From Pseudanabaena sp. SR411 (GTDB taxonomy: Bacteria; Cyanobacteriota; Cyanobacteriia; Pseudanabaenales; Pseudanabaenaceae): DNA of 49,591 nt. The notes below the pieces were generated by a model. That model worked only from the letters and a program-made list of their open reading frames with translations. It was not told the DNA's origin and searched no databases. This document shows, one piece after another, positions 41,975 to 49,126 of the stretch. The DNA lies in assembly GCF_002251945.1 (NCBI RefSeq), contig NZ_NDHW01000101.1, forward strand, positions 1 through 49,591. The letters are read 5' to 3'. Made by a program: the position numbers and the translations under genes. Position 1 is the stretch's first letter, and the number at the start of each line of letters is the position of its first letter.

Positions 41975-43270
41975 TCACAAAACTCGCAGCACTGTTGGAA
42001 TACTATGCAAAGTATTTAACTCGCGGATAGTGGCGATCGCCTGTTGGAAGTTGTACTCGCTCACTCTTTGCGTTACTACCACAATTTCAGCTAGCCCATC
42101 ATGACTTGTATTTTTTTGTAAAATTGCATTCAAGCTCACGCAGTGTTTGCCAAAAGCAGTACCCAGATCGCCGATAACTCCAGGTTTATCATGGGTTAGC
42201 AGTCGCGCATAGAACTGGGTTACGGTGTTTTCAATGGGGGCTATTTTAGCGTAATGTTCATGGGAGCAACCCATTAATTGATTTACTTGATTGGGCATAG
42301 ATTTCAAGGCTGCCACAACATTGATAATGTCGGCAACTACAGCACTAGCGGTTGCGCCTGCACCTGCCCCAGGCCCTGAAAAAACAACTTCACCAATGGG
42401 ATCGCCTTCAATGCGAACGGCATTAGTGACACCATGAATATTCGCAAGGGGGTGTTGAATCGGGATCAGGGTCGGATGTACTCGAATTTCCAAATTAATG
42501 TCATTTTTGCTATCGGTACGCCGCGCAATTCCTAAGAGCTTGATTGTAAAGCCTAACTCTTTGGCATATCCAATATCAGCACTGGTGATCGAGCGAATCC
42601 CCTCTCGATAAATGTCCTCAAGTTTGACGCGATCGCCAAAGGCAAGACTTGCCAAAATCGCCATCTTATCGGCAGCATCATAGCCATCGACATCGGCTGT
42701 GGGATCAGCTTCTGCATAGCCTAATTGTTGAGCTTCAGCAAGGGTTGCGTCAAAATCAGCACCCTCAAAATACATACGGCTAAGAATGTAATTAGTTGTG
42801 CCATTGACAATTCCTGTCAATTCACTAATGCGATTACCACCTAGACTTTGTTTAAGAGCCTGAATCACAGGAATACCACCACAGGCGGCGGCTTCTAGCA
42901 TTACATATACGCCTTTTTGTTTGGCGGCGGTAAAAATTTCATTGCCATGTCTGGCAATTACAGCCTTATTAGCGGTAACAATGTGTTTGCCATTGGCGAT
43001 CGCTTTTAAAATCAAACTTTTGGCTGGCTCAATTCCGCCAATAACCTCAACCACAATATCGATCTCAGGATCACTAACTATCGCAGCCAAATTATCTGTG
43101 ACAATGGTGGAAGCGATCGCCACATCACGCTGCTTGGCTAGCGATCGCACACCCACCCGCGCGATTTCGATATCAGGTAGCAGGGGATGGCGACCCGCAG
43201 GGTCTTGGAAAATTTTGGCAACACCTGTACCAACCGTTCCTAATCCGAGAAGTCCAACTTTATATGTCAC
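41975..43270 (-). CDS. hom: Homoserine dehydrogenase
   Basis: A 431-aa enzyme making L-homoserine from aspartate semialdehyde, on the way to threonine and methionine. The NAD(P) motif GLLGLGTVGTGV lies at the N-terminus. The central catalytic part has NGTTNYILSRM, E-A-D-P-T-A-D-V-D-G-Y-D-A-A-D-K and GPGAGAGATASAV. A C-terminal ACT domain (about 345-431, from T-H-D-K-P-G-V-I-G-D) provides amino-acid feedback control. I chose the GTG at 43268-43270, which gives M-T-Y-K-V-G-L-L-G, the family-like N-terminus. A longer frame to 43426 would translate a palindromic repeat and a poly-Lys stretch and is rejected. A TTG 13 codons upstream remains possible. Confidence 0.93.
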   Translation of the reverse strand: MTYKVGLLGLGTVGTGVAKIFQDPAGRHPLLPDIEIARVGVRSLAKQRDVAIASTIVTDNLAAIVSDPEIDIVVEVIGGIEPAKSLILKAIANGKHIVTANKAVIARHGNEIFTAAKQKGVYVMLEAAACGGIPVIQALKQSLGGNRISELTGIVNGTTNYILSRMYFEGADFDATLAEAQQLGYAEADPTADVDGYDAADKMAILASLAFGDRVKLEDIYREGIRSITSADIGYAKELGFTIKLLGIARRTDSKNDINLEIRVHPTLIPIQHPLANIHGVTNAVRIEGDPIGEVVFSGPGAGAGATASAVVADIINVVAALKSMPNQVNQLMGCSHEHYAKIAPIENTVTQFYARLLTHDKPGVIGDLGTAFGKHCVSLNAILQKNTSHDGLAEIVVVTQRVSEYNFQQAIATIRELNTLHSIPTVLRVL

Positions 43271-43371
43271 AGTCTTACTTTTTTTGATTTTCGTCAATAT
43301 TTTATTAGCTTTTATTGTAGTTTTTTTGGGGACGCGATGAATCACTGCATAGGTAGCTACAACATAAAACC

Positions 43372-43414
43372 CAAATAAATGAAGGCGGCGCTTCGCGCCG
43401 CCTTCATTTATTTG
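43372..43414. repeat. Palindromic GGCGGCGC-cap repeat, copy 10
   Basis: Perfect 20-bp arms (43372-43391 and 43395-43414), loop TTC, stem CAAATAAATGAAGGCGGCGC. The left side has the ACATAAAACC foot; the right side lacks it and runs into GATTGC-GAT-GCAATC. It lies about 100 bp upstream of the homoserine dehydrogenase start. Confidence 0.9.
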
Positions 43415-43500
43415 ATTGCGATGCAATCTCTTCTTTTGAAAAAAATAATAAAGTTAATAAAGCCTAAAACAAAAAAAGCAACGGCTACTACATAATCCAA
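43408..43500 (-). CDS. Possible 30-aa single-helix membrane protein
   Basis: From a TTG at 43498-43500 the frame runs 30 codons to a TAA at 43408-43410. The product would be a charged start, one hydrophobic helix (V-V-A-V-A-F-F-V-L-G-F-I-N-F-I-I) and a basic tail (K-R-R-D-C). It begins 2 bp after the stop codon of the DUF1830 gene on the same strand, and its stop codon is provided by a palindromic repeat. I do not match it to any small photosystem or cytochrome b6f subunit. T-rich DNA gives Phe/Ile/Leu codons by chance, so support is weak. Confidence 0.2.
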   Translation of the reverse strand: MDYVVAVAFFVLGFINFIIFFKRRDCIAIK

Positions 43501-43502
43501 AA

Positions 43503-43850
43503 CTAAGCGGCGATCACCATCAACGAATCTTTATTTGACTCTTTCGGGCTTGATAAATTTAGTCCCATATTCATGTCCATAGCTACGACTGCTATTTGAG
43601 AACAAGGAATCGTATCCGCATGAATTAAACCAGATGAAACACATTCACAGATTTCTAGTAAGGCATCCAGGGGCGCAGCAAATTGAATGCATTGATTAGG
43701 GAATACTACTCTTTCAAAAAAATTAGTATTGGGTTGAGCTATACGAATAATTTGTACAAATTCAGTGTCGTTACGATAAATGCAGATTGATTGATTGAAT
43801 TGAGATTCTAAGTTGCTGGAATTAATTTTTTGCGCTTGTATATTAAACAT
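43503..43850 (-). CDS. DUF1830-family protein
   Basis: A 115-aa protein. I start at the ATG 43848-43850; a GTG three codons earlier is possible. The DUF1830 core is clear from about 23 to 95: S-I-C-I-Y-R-N-D, then QIIRIAQPNTNFFERVVFPNQ and the LEIC...DTIPCSQI segment. The family is small, soluble and largely limited to cyanobacteria; its function is unknown to me. There is no signal peptide. An inverted repeat GATCCC-7 nt-GGGATC (43891-43909) lies about 40 bp upstream of the start, in the position of a regulator site. Confidence 0.85.
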   Translation of the reverse strand: MFNIQAQKINSSNLESQFNQSICIYRNDTEFVQIIRIAQPNTNFFERVVFPNQCIQFAAPLDALLEICECVSSGLIHADTIPCSQIAVVAMDMNMGLNLSSPKESNKDSLMVIAA

Positions 43851-43972
43851 TTTGATCACTTATGAGTAGCCACTAACTTTACTGGTTCATGATCCCAGAG
43901 TACGGGATCGTCTCATGGCTAGCAGTGATATAGCGCACATATTCCAAGTTTCTTAAGCTTTGGGGATCGATT

Positions 43973-44029
43973 TTTTAATGGTTTGTGAGAGTGAGTCTCA
44001 AAGCGACCGACTCTCACAAACCATTAAAA
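43973..44029. terminator. Long hairpin between the DUF1830 and MscS-CNBD genes
   Basis: Perfect 20-bp arms (43973-43992 and 44010-44029) with a 17-nt loop; stem TTTTAATGGTTTGTGAGAGT. A T-run flanks the left arm, so on the minus strand the right side carries A. It is in the upstream region of the DUF1830 gene and downstream of the channel gene. Confidence 0.65.
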
Positions 44030-44053
44030 TTTGGATTGCTAAAGATTTGATTT

Positions 44054-44074
44054 TTACAGCGCTTTGCGCTGTAA
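44054..44074. repeat. Short GCGC-TTT-GCGC hairpin at the MscS-CNBD stop
   Basis: TTACAGCGC-TTT-GCGCTGTAA (44054-44074), one base from the stop codon of the channel gene. It is a minimal version of the capped palindromes. Confidence 0.7.
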
Positions 44075-44075
44075 T

Positions 44076-45548
44076 TTATAGACTTTTACCTAAATTAATT
44101 CCAAAAATATTATTTAAGCGATCACGTACCCATGACAAAGCCGCATATTGCGATCGCTGCAATTCTTCTTCGTTGAGTAATCCCAGACTGATTAAAACCT
44201 GCTGTCGTTCTGATAATTTTAAAGCAATCTGCTCACCTAATTCTTTATGTTCACTGAGTAGCTTTTGTAACTGTTGGCGCTCCACCACAAATAAAACTGT
44301 ATCTACAGTCAAAGCTCTTACCGTGGCAGTCCGAGGCGTACCAGTTAGGAGTGAAATCTCACCAAAAAATTCTCCTTCACTTAATGTGGCGATCGCCTGA
44401 TTATTCTTTTCTGAAAAGATTTCGACGACACCCGACAAAATAATGTAAAACTCTTCACTAGGATCATTTTCACGACAAATGATTTCAGTGATATCAAAAT
44501 GTTTACGATAGCCTCTAGCAATTAAGGCAAATAGTTCTACTTCTGTGCATCTTTCAAAATAGGATATTTTTCGTAATAAATCACGTAGGCTTCTGGTACT
44601 TATTTCATTACTAGCTAGCGGAATAGCAGAATTTAGCTGTTTCGTATTTTGCAATTGTTGATCATCTTCTGGATTTGTTGGCACAATAATTTGCCGCATT
44701 GCTTCAGGATTGTGCAGGATGATCTCTCTAGTTGGGAAAGGAATTCTAATACCTCTAGATCTAAACTCGTAGGCAATCCGAAAATTAATAGAACTCCGAA
44801 TTGGTTCATTAGCATCAGGATCATCAATCCAGACTAATAGCTCAAACTCCAGTGATTCTCTCCCAAATGCTTGAAACCAAACTTCTGGTGGTGGACTCGA
44901 CAATACCCGTGGTTCATGTCGAGCCGAAGTTAGCAAAGCTTCAGTTAAGACCAATAGATCAGTGTCGTAAGCCACGCTAACAGGGATATGAATACGGCAA
45001 GTATGTCCTTCATAACTCCAGTTAACTGTATTGTTTTCGATAAATCGCTGGTTTGGCACAATTACGAATAAATCATCTTCAGTACGAATAATTGTGGAGC
45101 GAATGGAAATTTTTTCAATTGTGCCTTTAAGTTCACCGATTTCAACGTAATCACCAACCTTGATAGTTTGCTCGAAGAGTAAAACTAGTCCACTAATAAA
45201 ATTGCTAGCAATATTTTGTAATCCAAAGCCAATCCCAATACCGACTACACCTGCGATCACCGCTAGAGAACTAAGATCTATTCCAGCAGTTTGTAGAATA
45301 ATTACACTGCTAAGGGTAATCAGTACATATTTAATGAATACGGTAATCGCTTCTTGCAATCCACGATTAATCCGAAGTTTTGTTAATAGCGATCGCCTAA
45401 TGATTTCGCTAATAATTCTTGATGCAAAAAAAGCTAAGACAATGAGTCCTAACAAAGAAGCGATTGTGGCGATCGAAAACTTAGTACCTCCAATATCTAA
45501 AATCTGAGCTGTGAAGATTTCATACAGTTTTGTTAATAAAACATCCAT
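44076..45548 (-). CDS. MscS-type channel with C-terminal cyclic-nucleotide-binding domain
   Basis: A 490-aa membrane protein. Helices at about 22-46, 66-88 and the pore helix 94-125 (VAGVVGIGIGFGLQNIASNF, slightly degenerate) precede the MscS beta domain (Q-T-I-K-V-G-D-Y-V-E-I, 127-137) and alpha/beta domain to about 285. After a linker, a cyclic-nucleotide-binding domain spans about 325-435: F-Y-I-I-L-S-G-V-V-E-I-F, then the phosphate-binding cassette G-E-F-F-G-E-I-S-L-L-T-G-T-P-R-T-A-T-V with E398 and R406, the residues expected to hold the ribose and phosphate. Family knowledge: such bCNG-type MscS proteins are known, and some are gated by cyclic nucleotide more than by tension. cAMP or cGMP binding is predicted. 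A short helical C-terminus follows. Transcribed alone. Confidence 0.92.
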   Translation of the reverse strand: MDVLLTKLYEIFTAQILDIGGTKFSIATIASLLGLIVLAFFASRIISEIIRRSLLTKLRINRGLQEAITVFIKYVLITLSSVIILQTAGIDLSSLAVIAGVVGIGIGFGLQNIASNFISGLVLLFEQTIKVGDYVEIGELKGTIEKISIRSTIIRTEDDLFVIVPNQRFIENNTVNWSYEGHTCRIHIPVSVAYDTDLLVLTEALLTSARHEPRVLSSPPPEVWFQAFGRESLEFELLVWIDDPDANEPIRSSINFRIAYEFRSRGIRIPFPTREIILHNPEAMRQIIVPTNPEDDQQLQNTKQLNSAIPLASNEISTRSLRDLLRKISYFERCTEVELFALIARGYRKHFDITEIICRENDPSEEFYIILSGVVEIFSEKNNQAIATLSEGEFFGEISLLTGTPRTATVRALTVDTVLFVVERQQLQKLLSEHKELGEQIALKLSERQQVLISLGLLNEEELQRSQYAALSWVRDRLNNIFGINLGKSL

Positions 45549-45614
45549 CTTTTAGTTTAATTTCTCCACAACAACTCAACCCAAAATAATTTTAGGTGCT
45601 TATAAAAATAAATT

Positions 45615-45667
45615 ACCCAAACCCGTAAAGTTTTGACCCTGCGGGTCTCAACTTTATGGGTTTGGGT
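45615..45667. repeat. Hairpin with ACCCAAACCC foot
   Basis: Arms ACCCAAACCCGTAAAGTT (45615-45632) and 45650-45667, with one G-T pair, and an inner GACCC-TGC-GGGTC. It shares the ACCCAAA foot with the capped palindromes but has a different head. Confidence 0.8.
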
Positions 45668-45797
45668 TTGTCATTAATTATGTCCACCTAACTAATTGAT
45701 ACATTTGCAAACGGCTATAGCATTCCTAAATCATTTGTAGATTTTTTGTTTCGTTTAAGAATAAACCTTTGGATCAATTTTATCCAACCTATTTAAG

Positions 45798-45897
45798 AAA
45801 AGCTATATAGCAATCCTAAAAGGGTTGTGGAAGTGCTTCTCTTCGGGGCGCTATCCCACAACCCTCCAAATCTTACAACTCATTTAGGATAGCTTTT
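45798..45897. mobile_element. 100-bp MITE-like element of the second family
   Basis: Left end AAAAGCTATATAGCAATCCT plus AAA; right end TTTAGGATAGCTTTT (45883-45897). Inside, AGGGTTGTGG (45821-45830) pairs with CCACAACCCT (45856-45865). The left end contains AGCAATCCTAAA, shared with the element at 29783-29875 in near form. No coding capacity. Confidence 0.65.
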
Positions 45898-45974
45898 CAT
45901 GATCTAAATATAGCAATCATAGAAAAGAGAAAAAGCACAATTCTCATCCCTTTCTTAATTTACTTCTCGATTTA

Positions 45975-47054
45975 CTATTTTTGAGTTGTATAAACTACAG
46001 TCGCATTTGCGTTGGGTATTTCTGATTTTTTAAGCTGAGTGTTAATCTTGCCTAAACCATCCTCAGTCCCAATCCATATTTGTTGATTATGGACAAGCAA
46101 ATTGATGACTGAACTACTGGGCAAGTTATAAATTGATGATGTAATTGCGCCATTATAGGTATTGGCAAGAACTAACCCATCCCTCATGCCAATCCACAAC
46201 TCACCATTTTTATGACTCGCCAGAGCCACAATATCTCGTCCAGTTACAGAATTAATGCGAGCGATCGCCTTATTAGTTTTTGGATTAATTTCAAGCACAT
46301 TGCGGGGAGTTCCAGCCCAAATCTTACCCGATGGCTCCACGGCGATCGCTTGGACAATTTGACCTGATACATAGGGAATCCTTGCGGTAATTTTGGCTGT
46401 TCCAGGGTTGATTTTCACCAGTCCATTTAATGTACCGACCCAAAGATTGCCAGCATTGTCGAACTGCATCACATTGGCAGCCGTCCCCGGTAGGTCGGGC
46501 ATTCTGGCATAGGTTTCAGCATTATAAGGACTGATTCGAGTTAAACCTTGATCAGTTCCAACCCAAATAAAACCTGCACGATCCATCGCTAGACTGAGAA
46601 TTCGACTGGAAGATAGTTGGATCGCAATGTTTTCAATTTTGCCTGAGCTAGGATCGATCTGATATAAGCCTGAAGTTGTACCAACCCAAAAATAACCACG
46701 ACGATCTTCTAATAAAGCAGTAACTGTAGAATTTGGTAAAGAGATGGAGTTAATTGCCGCACCAGTTCTCTGATCAATTTGCATCAAACCTTGCCAAGTG
46801 CCAATCCATAGTCGCCCACGATAATCGATCAGGGTTGAACTAACTCGACTATCTAAATTTGATGATGGGTTACGGGCAAGACGAATATTGGTTGGTATGA
46901 CTACATTATGCTTGTCAGGATTAATTGCATTGGCACTGCTAACGACTCCATAGGTCACGGTGCATAAGCTAGCTACGTTAACTATTACGGAAATTAATGT
47001 ACTGGATACCGCTCTGGAGATTTTTTGGGCTGCCAACATCTTTACCACCATCAT
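45975..47054 (-). CDS. Secreted seven-bladed beta-propeller protein (two-component-regulator propeller repeats)
   Basis: A 359-aa protein. The N-terminal hydrophobic segment (about 18-42, ending S-A-N-A) is a signal peptide. The rest is a series of repeats with the core W-I/V-G-T-x-x-G-L-x-x-I: G-T-W-Q-G-L-M-Q-I, G-T-T-S-G-L-Y-Q-I, G-T-D-Q-G-L-T-R-I, G-T-L-N-G-L-V-K-I, a divergent G-T-P-R-N-V-L-E-I, G-M-R-D-G-L-V-L and G-T-E-D-G-L-G-K-I. That is seven blades, a complete propeller. The same repeats form the sensor part of hybrid two-component systems in Bacteroidetes; here no membrane helix or kinase follows, so it is a free exported propeller. Ligand unknown. Transcribed alone. Confidence 0.85.
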   Translation of the reverse strand: MMVVKMLAAQKISRAVSSTLISVIVNVASLCTVTYGVVSSANAINPDKHNVVIPTNIRLARNPSSNLDSRVSSTLIDYRGRLWIGTWQGLMQIDQRTGAAINSISLPNSTVTALLEDRRGYFWVGTTSGLYQIDPSSGKIENIAIQLSSSRILSLAMDRAGFIWVGTDQGLTRISPYNAETYARMPDLPGTAANVMQFDNAGNLWVGTLNGLVKINPGTAKITARIPYVSGQIVQAIAVEPSGKIWAGTPRNVLEINPKTNKAIARINSVTGRDIVALASHKNGELWIGMRDGLVLANTYNGAITSSIYNLPSSSVINLLVHNQQIWIGTEDGLGKINTQLKKSEIPNANATVVYTTQK

Positions 47055-47152
47055 TAGTCGCTATGTATGCTCTTTTAAGCGTCAGATGTTAACACAAGAG
47101 ATTGCGATCGCCACATCAATTTTGGGCATTCTATGGCAATATCATGTGTGAA

Positions 47153-47201
47153 ACCCAAAATAGTAATGGCGGTGCTTCGCACTGCCATTACTATTTTGGG
47201 T
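47153..47201. repeat. Palindromic repeat with a compensated cap change, copy 11
   Basis: 23-bp arms (47153-47175 and 47179-47201), loop TTC, foot ACCCAAAA. The cap reads GGCGGTGC-TTC-GCACTGCC: relative to the family cap, one pair has changed on both sides (GTGC with GCAC) and one is a G-T wobble. Confidence 0.88.
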
Positions 47202-47217
47202 ATTTGGTATTACTGAT

Positions 47218-47278
47218 AGCCAAAACCATAGAATTAAAGGTGGCGCAATGCGCCACCTTTAATTCTATGGTTTTGGCT
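47218..47278. repeat. Long palindromic repeat reaching into the FecR gene, copy 12
   Basis: Perfect 29-bp arms (47218-47246 and 47250-47278), loop AAT, stem AGCCAAAACCATAGAATTAA. The cap GGTGGCGC-AAT-GCGCCACC differs from the family at a paired position. The right arm supplies the last codons and the stop of the FecR gene (TAG at 47265-47267). Confidence 0.9.
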
Positions 47279-48386
47279 CTGGAGCTACGGGTGCAGGTGC
47301 AGGTATCTCAGGTTGAACTGGCTGAGGTGGTGGCTCTAAGGGCACAGGTTGTGGTGGTGGCTCTATCGGTGTTGCCACAGGATTGTTAGTTACAGGTGTC
47401 GGCTCTGTCCTTACTGGTTCTGGAGCATTATTGTTGGCTGGAGCAGGGTTGTTGGAGTTTGCTTGTGGAACAGGAGGTTCCGTCCTAGCTGCTGTTGGTT
47501 CTTCTCGTTTGGGGGCAGATGGCTCTTCACGACGATCAGTGCGATCGCTATTTGTTGCTGGACTTGAATTATAAGTAACTTTATTGCGATTGGTATTTTC
47601 ACTAGGTTTAGGTAAGTCAGCACGGCGAAACTCGATCGTACTTGCTTCTTTAACCGTCGCGGTCACTCCAAATTCTGAGGTGATTTGTGGCAAACTTGCC
47701 AACTGTGTACTAAATCCAAAAATCAAAGCATTATTAGCAATCCGCTTGTCAATGCTTTCTTTGTCAATGCGTTTTGGAGCCGAAGCCTTACCATCGGCTT
47801 TGATCCTAATTTCTTCGCCTTTGCCAAGGGTGACAATCTCCGATGTGCTTTTGAGTAAAACCGTGACAGTGCCATCAAGAGCAATCACCCGCCGATCTTC
47901 CGCCGCCTTAGTTGGAATTTCTAGATACACCGTGCCATCGTTGCTAGAAATTTCACCAAAGGGTGTTTGGACTTGGGCGGGAGATTTGCGATCGCTAGCC
48001 GCCCATGCTACTAAGCGCCCAGAGGTAAATTCAACTTGATTTTGGGGTCTGAGAGTTAAACTTGATTTTCCGCCAATTCTGATAATTGCACCACTGCGTA
48101 AAGTCACTTGAGCAGTTGATGAATCTTCAGTGCTAACGCTTTCATTTACCTTAAGCGGCACACCAACAGTCGCAGGTCTTGCGGATGTGGCATTAACATA
48201 CTTAACACGCACAGGGTAGCTGCGAATTTCACTAATTTCGGCGATCGCTTCGGTCGGTAAAGCCTCAGAACTAAAAGGTTTAGGAGGCTGATTAATTGTG
48301 CAACTAGGCAGAACTACTACCGCTAGTGACAAGACCAGAAGCGGTAAAATTTGCCTAGAGATTTTGAATAACTGCCAACGCTGCAT
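47265..48386 (-). CDS. FecR-domain lipoprotein with proline-rich tail
   Basis: A 373-aa exported protein. The hydrophobic segment (about 13-26) ends in the lipobox L-P-S-C with C29, so lipid anchoring is likely. A FecR-type domain runs about 55-190: VKVNESVSTEDSSTAQVTLRSGAIIRIGG, V-E-F-T-S-G-R-L-V-A-W, then T-P-F-G-E-I-S-S-N-D-G-T-V and VIALDGTVTVLLKST. FecR domains are periplasmic beta structures; with no sigma-factor pair nearby, iron signalling is not implied. The final third (about 265-373) is a disordered Pro/Glu/Asn/Thr tail, rich in P-P-P-Q-P repeats, suited to spanning peptidoglycan. Its last three codons (P-K-P) and stop lie in a palindromic repeat. A 17-bp palindrome (48396-48412) lies 9 bp before the start codon. 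Confidence 0.85.
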   Translation of the reverse strand: MQRWQLFKISRQILPLLVLSLAVVVLPSCTINQPPKPFSSEALPTEAIAEISEIRSYPVRVKYVNATSARPATVGVPLKVNESVSTEDSSTAQVTLRSGAIIRIGGKSSLTLRPQNQVEFTSGRLVAWAASDRKSPAQVQTPFGEISSNDGTVYLEIPTKAAEDRRVIALDGTVTVLLKSTSEIVTLGKGEEIRIKADGKASAPKRIDKESIDKRIANNALIFGFSTQLASLPQITSEFGVTATVKEASTIEFRRADLPKPSENTNRNKVTYNSSPATNSDRTDRREEPSAPKREEPTAARTEPPVPQANSNNPAPANNNAPEPVRTEPTPVTNNPVATPIEPPPQPVPLEPPPQPVQPEIPAPAPVAPEPKP

Positions 48387-48395
48387 CGTAAATTT

Positions 48396-48412
48396 TTTGT
48401 AGAGTCTACAAA
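48396..48412. promoter_or_regulatory. Short palindrome immediately upstream of the FecR gene
   Basis: TTTGTAGA-G-TCTACAAA, 8-bp arms around one base, 10-26 bp before the start codon at 48386. Small, perfect and promoter-proximal, so it could be an operator; it does not match the cyanobacterial LexA consensus as I know it. Confidence 0.45.
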
Positions 48413-48596
48413 GCCAGTTTTTTCGCTATACTAGAAAGTCTGGTTAAAACCGTAAATTCTAATGTATCTATATTAGTTCTAACTTCGTTGTTTGACCATA
48501 GCTAGTAGTAATTCTCATCATAGCTGTGAGACTGCGCCGTAGCCGCAATCCCTCAGATGTAAATCTATCTTTTAAACGAGTAAGAGTCAAAAGCAC

Positions 48597-49058
48597 ATGG
48601 CAAAGAGTAATTTGCAGGTCATGCTGACCAAAAATGTTACAAAATTAGGCAAACTTGGCGATTTAGTAGCTGTAAAGCCTGGGTATGCCCAAAATTTCCT
48701 CATACCTCAAGGTTTAGCTATTCGTGCAACCTCAGGTGTTGTTAAAGAAGTTGAAAGACGTAAGGAAGTTGAGCGTCAACGCTTGATCGCTATTCGTCAA
48801 GAAGCAGAAAGCCGTAAGACCGCATTATCAACTATTGGTGGCTTTATTATTAAGAAAAAAGTCGGCGAAGGTAATGCAATTTTCGGTACTGTGACCGATC
48901 GCGAAGTTGCTCAGTTGATTACTGCAAAGTCGATGCTAGAAATCGATCACCGCGACATTACAATTCCTGAAATTAATCAAACAGGTACTTTTGATGTTTC
49001 GATCAAGCTTCATGCTGAAGTCACAGCAACGATCAAAATTCAAGTTATTCCTGAATAA
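48597..49058 (+). CDS. rplI: 50S ribosomal protein L9
   Basis: A 153-aa ribosomal protein. The N-terminal domain (1-50) has QVMLTKNVTKLGKLGDLVAV and the L9 signature KPGYAQNFLIPQGLAIRAT. A long connecting helix (about 50-75, E-V-E-R-R-K-E-V-E-R-Q-R-L-I-A) leads to the C-terminal domain (IKKKVGEGNAIFGTVTDREV, IKLHAEVTATIKI). Length is typical. It binds 23S rRNA near the L1 stalk. The start ATG is 48597. A bidirectional terminator follows, shared with convergent pdxA. Confidence 0.97.
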   Translation: MAKSNLQVMLTKNVTKLGKLGDLVAVKPGYAQNFLIPQGLAIRATSGVVKEVERRKEVERQRLIAIRQEAESRKTALSTIGGFIIKKKVGEGNAIFGTVTDREVAQLITAKSMLEIDHRDITIPEINQTGTFDVSIKLHAEVTATIKIQVIPE

Positions 49059-49068
49059 TCATCTCTCT

Positions 49069-49101
49069 AAAAGAGGCGGCGCTTTGCGCCGCCTCTTTTT
49101 T
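49069..49101. terminator. Bidirectional terminator between rplI and pdxA, GGCGGCGC-cap type
   Basis: Perfect 14-bp arms (49069-49082 and 49086-49099), loop TTT, stem AAAAGAGGCGGCGC, with an extended T-run after the right arm. It shows the palindrome family doing a plain terminator job. Confidence 0.88.
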
Positions 49102-49102
49102 T

Positions 49103-49126
49103 GACAAGGGGCTTAAGCCCCTTGTC
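49103..49126. terminator. Perfect 24-bp palindrome covering the pdxA stop codon
   Basis: GACAAGGGGCTT joined directly to AAGCCCCTTGTC (49103-49126). The pdxA stop (49113-49115) lies at its centre, so the fold overlaps the end of the coding sequence. Confidence 0.75.

Larger units (their letters stand above)
45549..45974. other. 426-bp gene-free stretch with two large folded elements
   Basis: No supported coding frame. It holds a hairpin (45615-45667), an isolated end of the second repeat family (GCTATAGCATTCCTAAATC near 45714), and a complete-looking element (45798-45897). Confidence 0.8.

Noticed and set aside
41975-43426. Longer homoserine dehydrogenase with 52 extra N-terminal residues
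   Set aside because: The extension would translate a capped palindrome and a Lys-rich stretch; the GTG at 43270 gives the family N-terminus and normal length.
47265-48386. FecIRA-type iron signalling
   Set aside because: No sigma factor or TonB receptor gene is adjacent; the FecR domain alone does not indicate it.
48396-48412. LexA box upstream of the FecR gene
   Set aside because: The palindrome does not fit the GTAC-N-GTWC-like cyanobacterial consensus.
133-49101. Repeated palindromes as a CRISPR array
   Set aside because: Copies are scattered singly between genes, are self-complementary hairpins, and have no regular spacers or cas genes.
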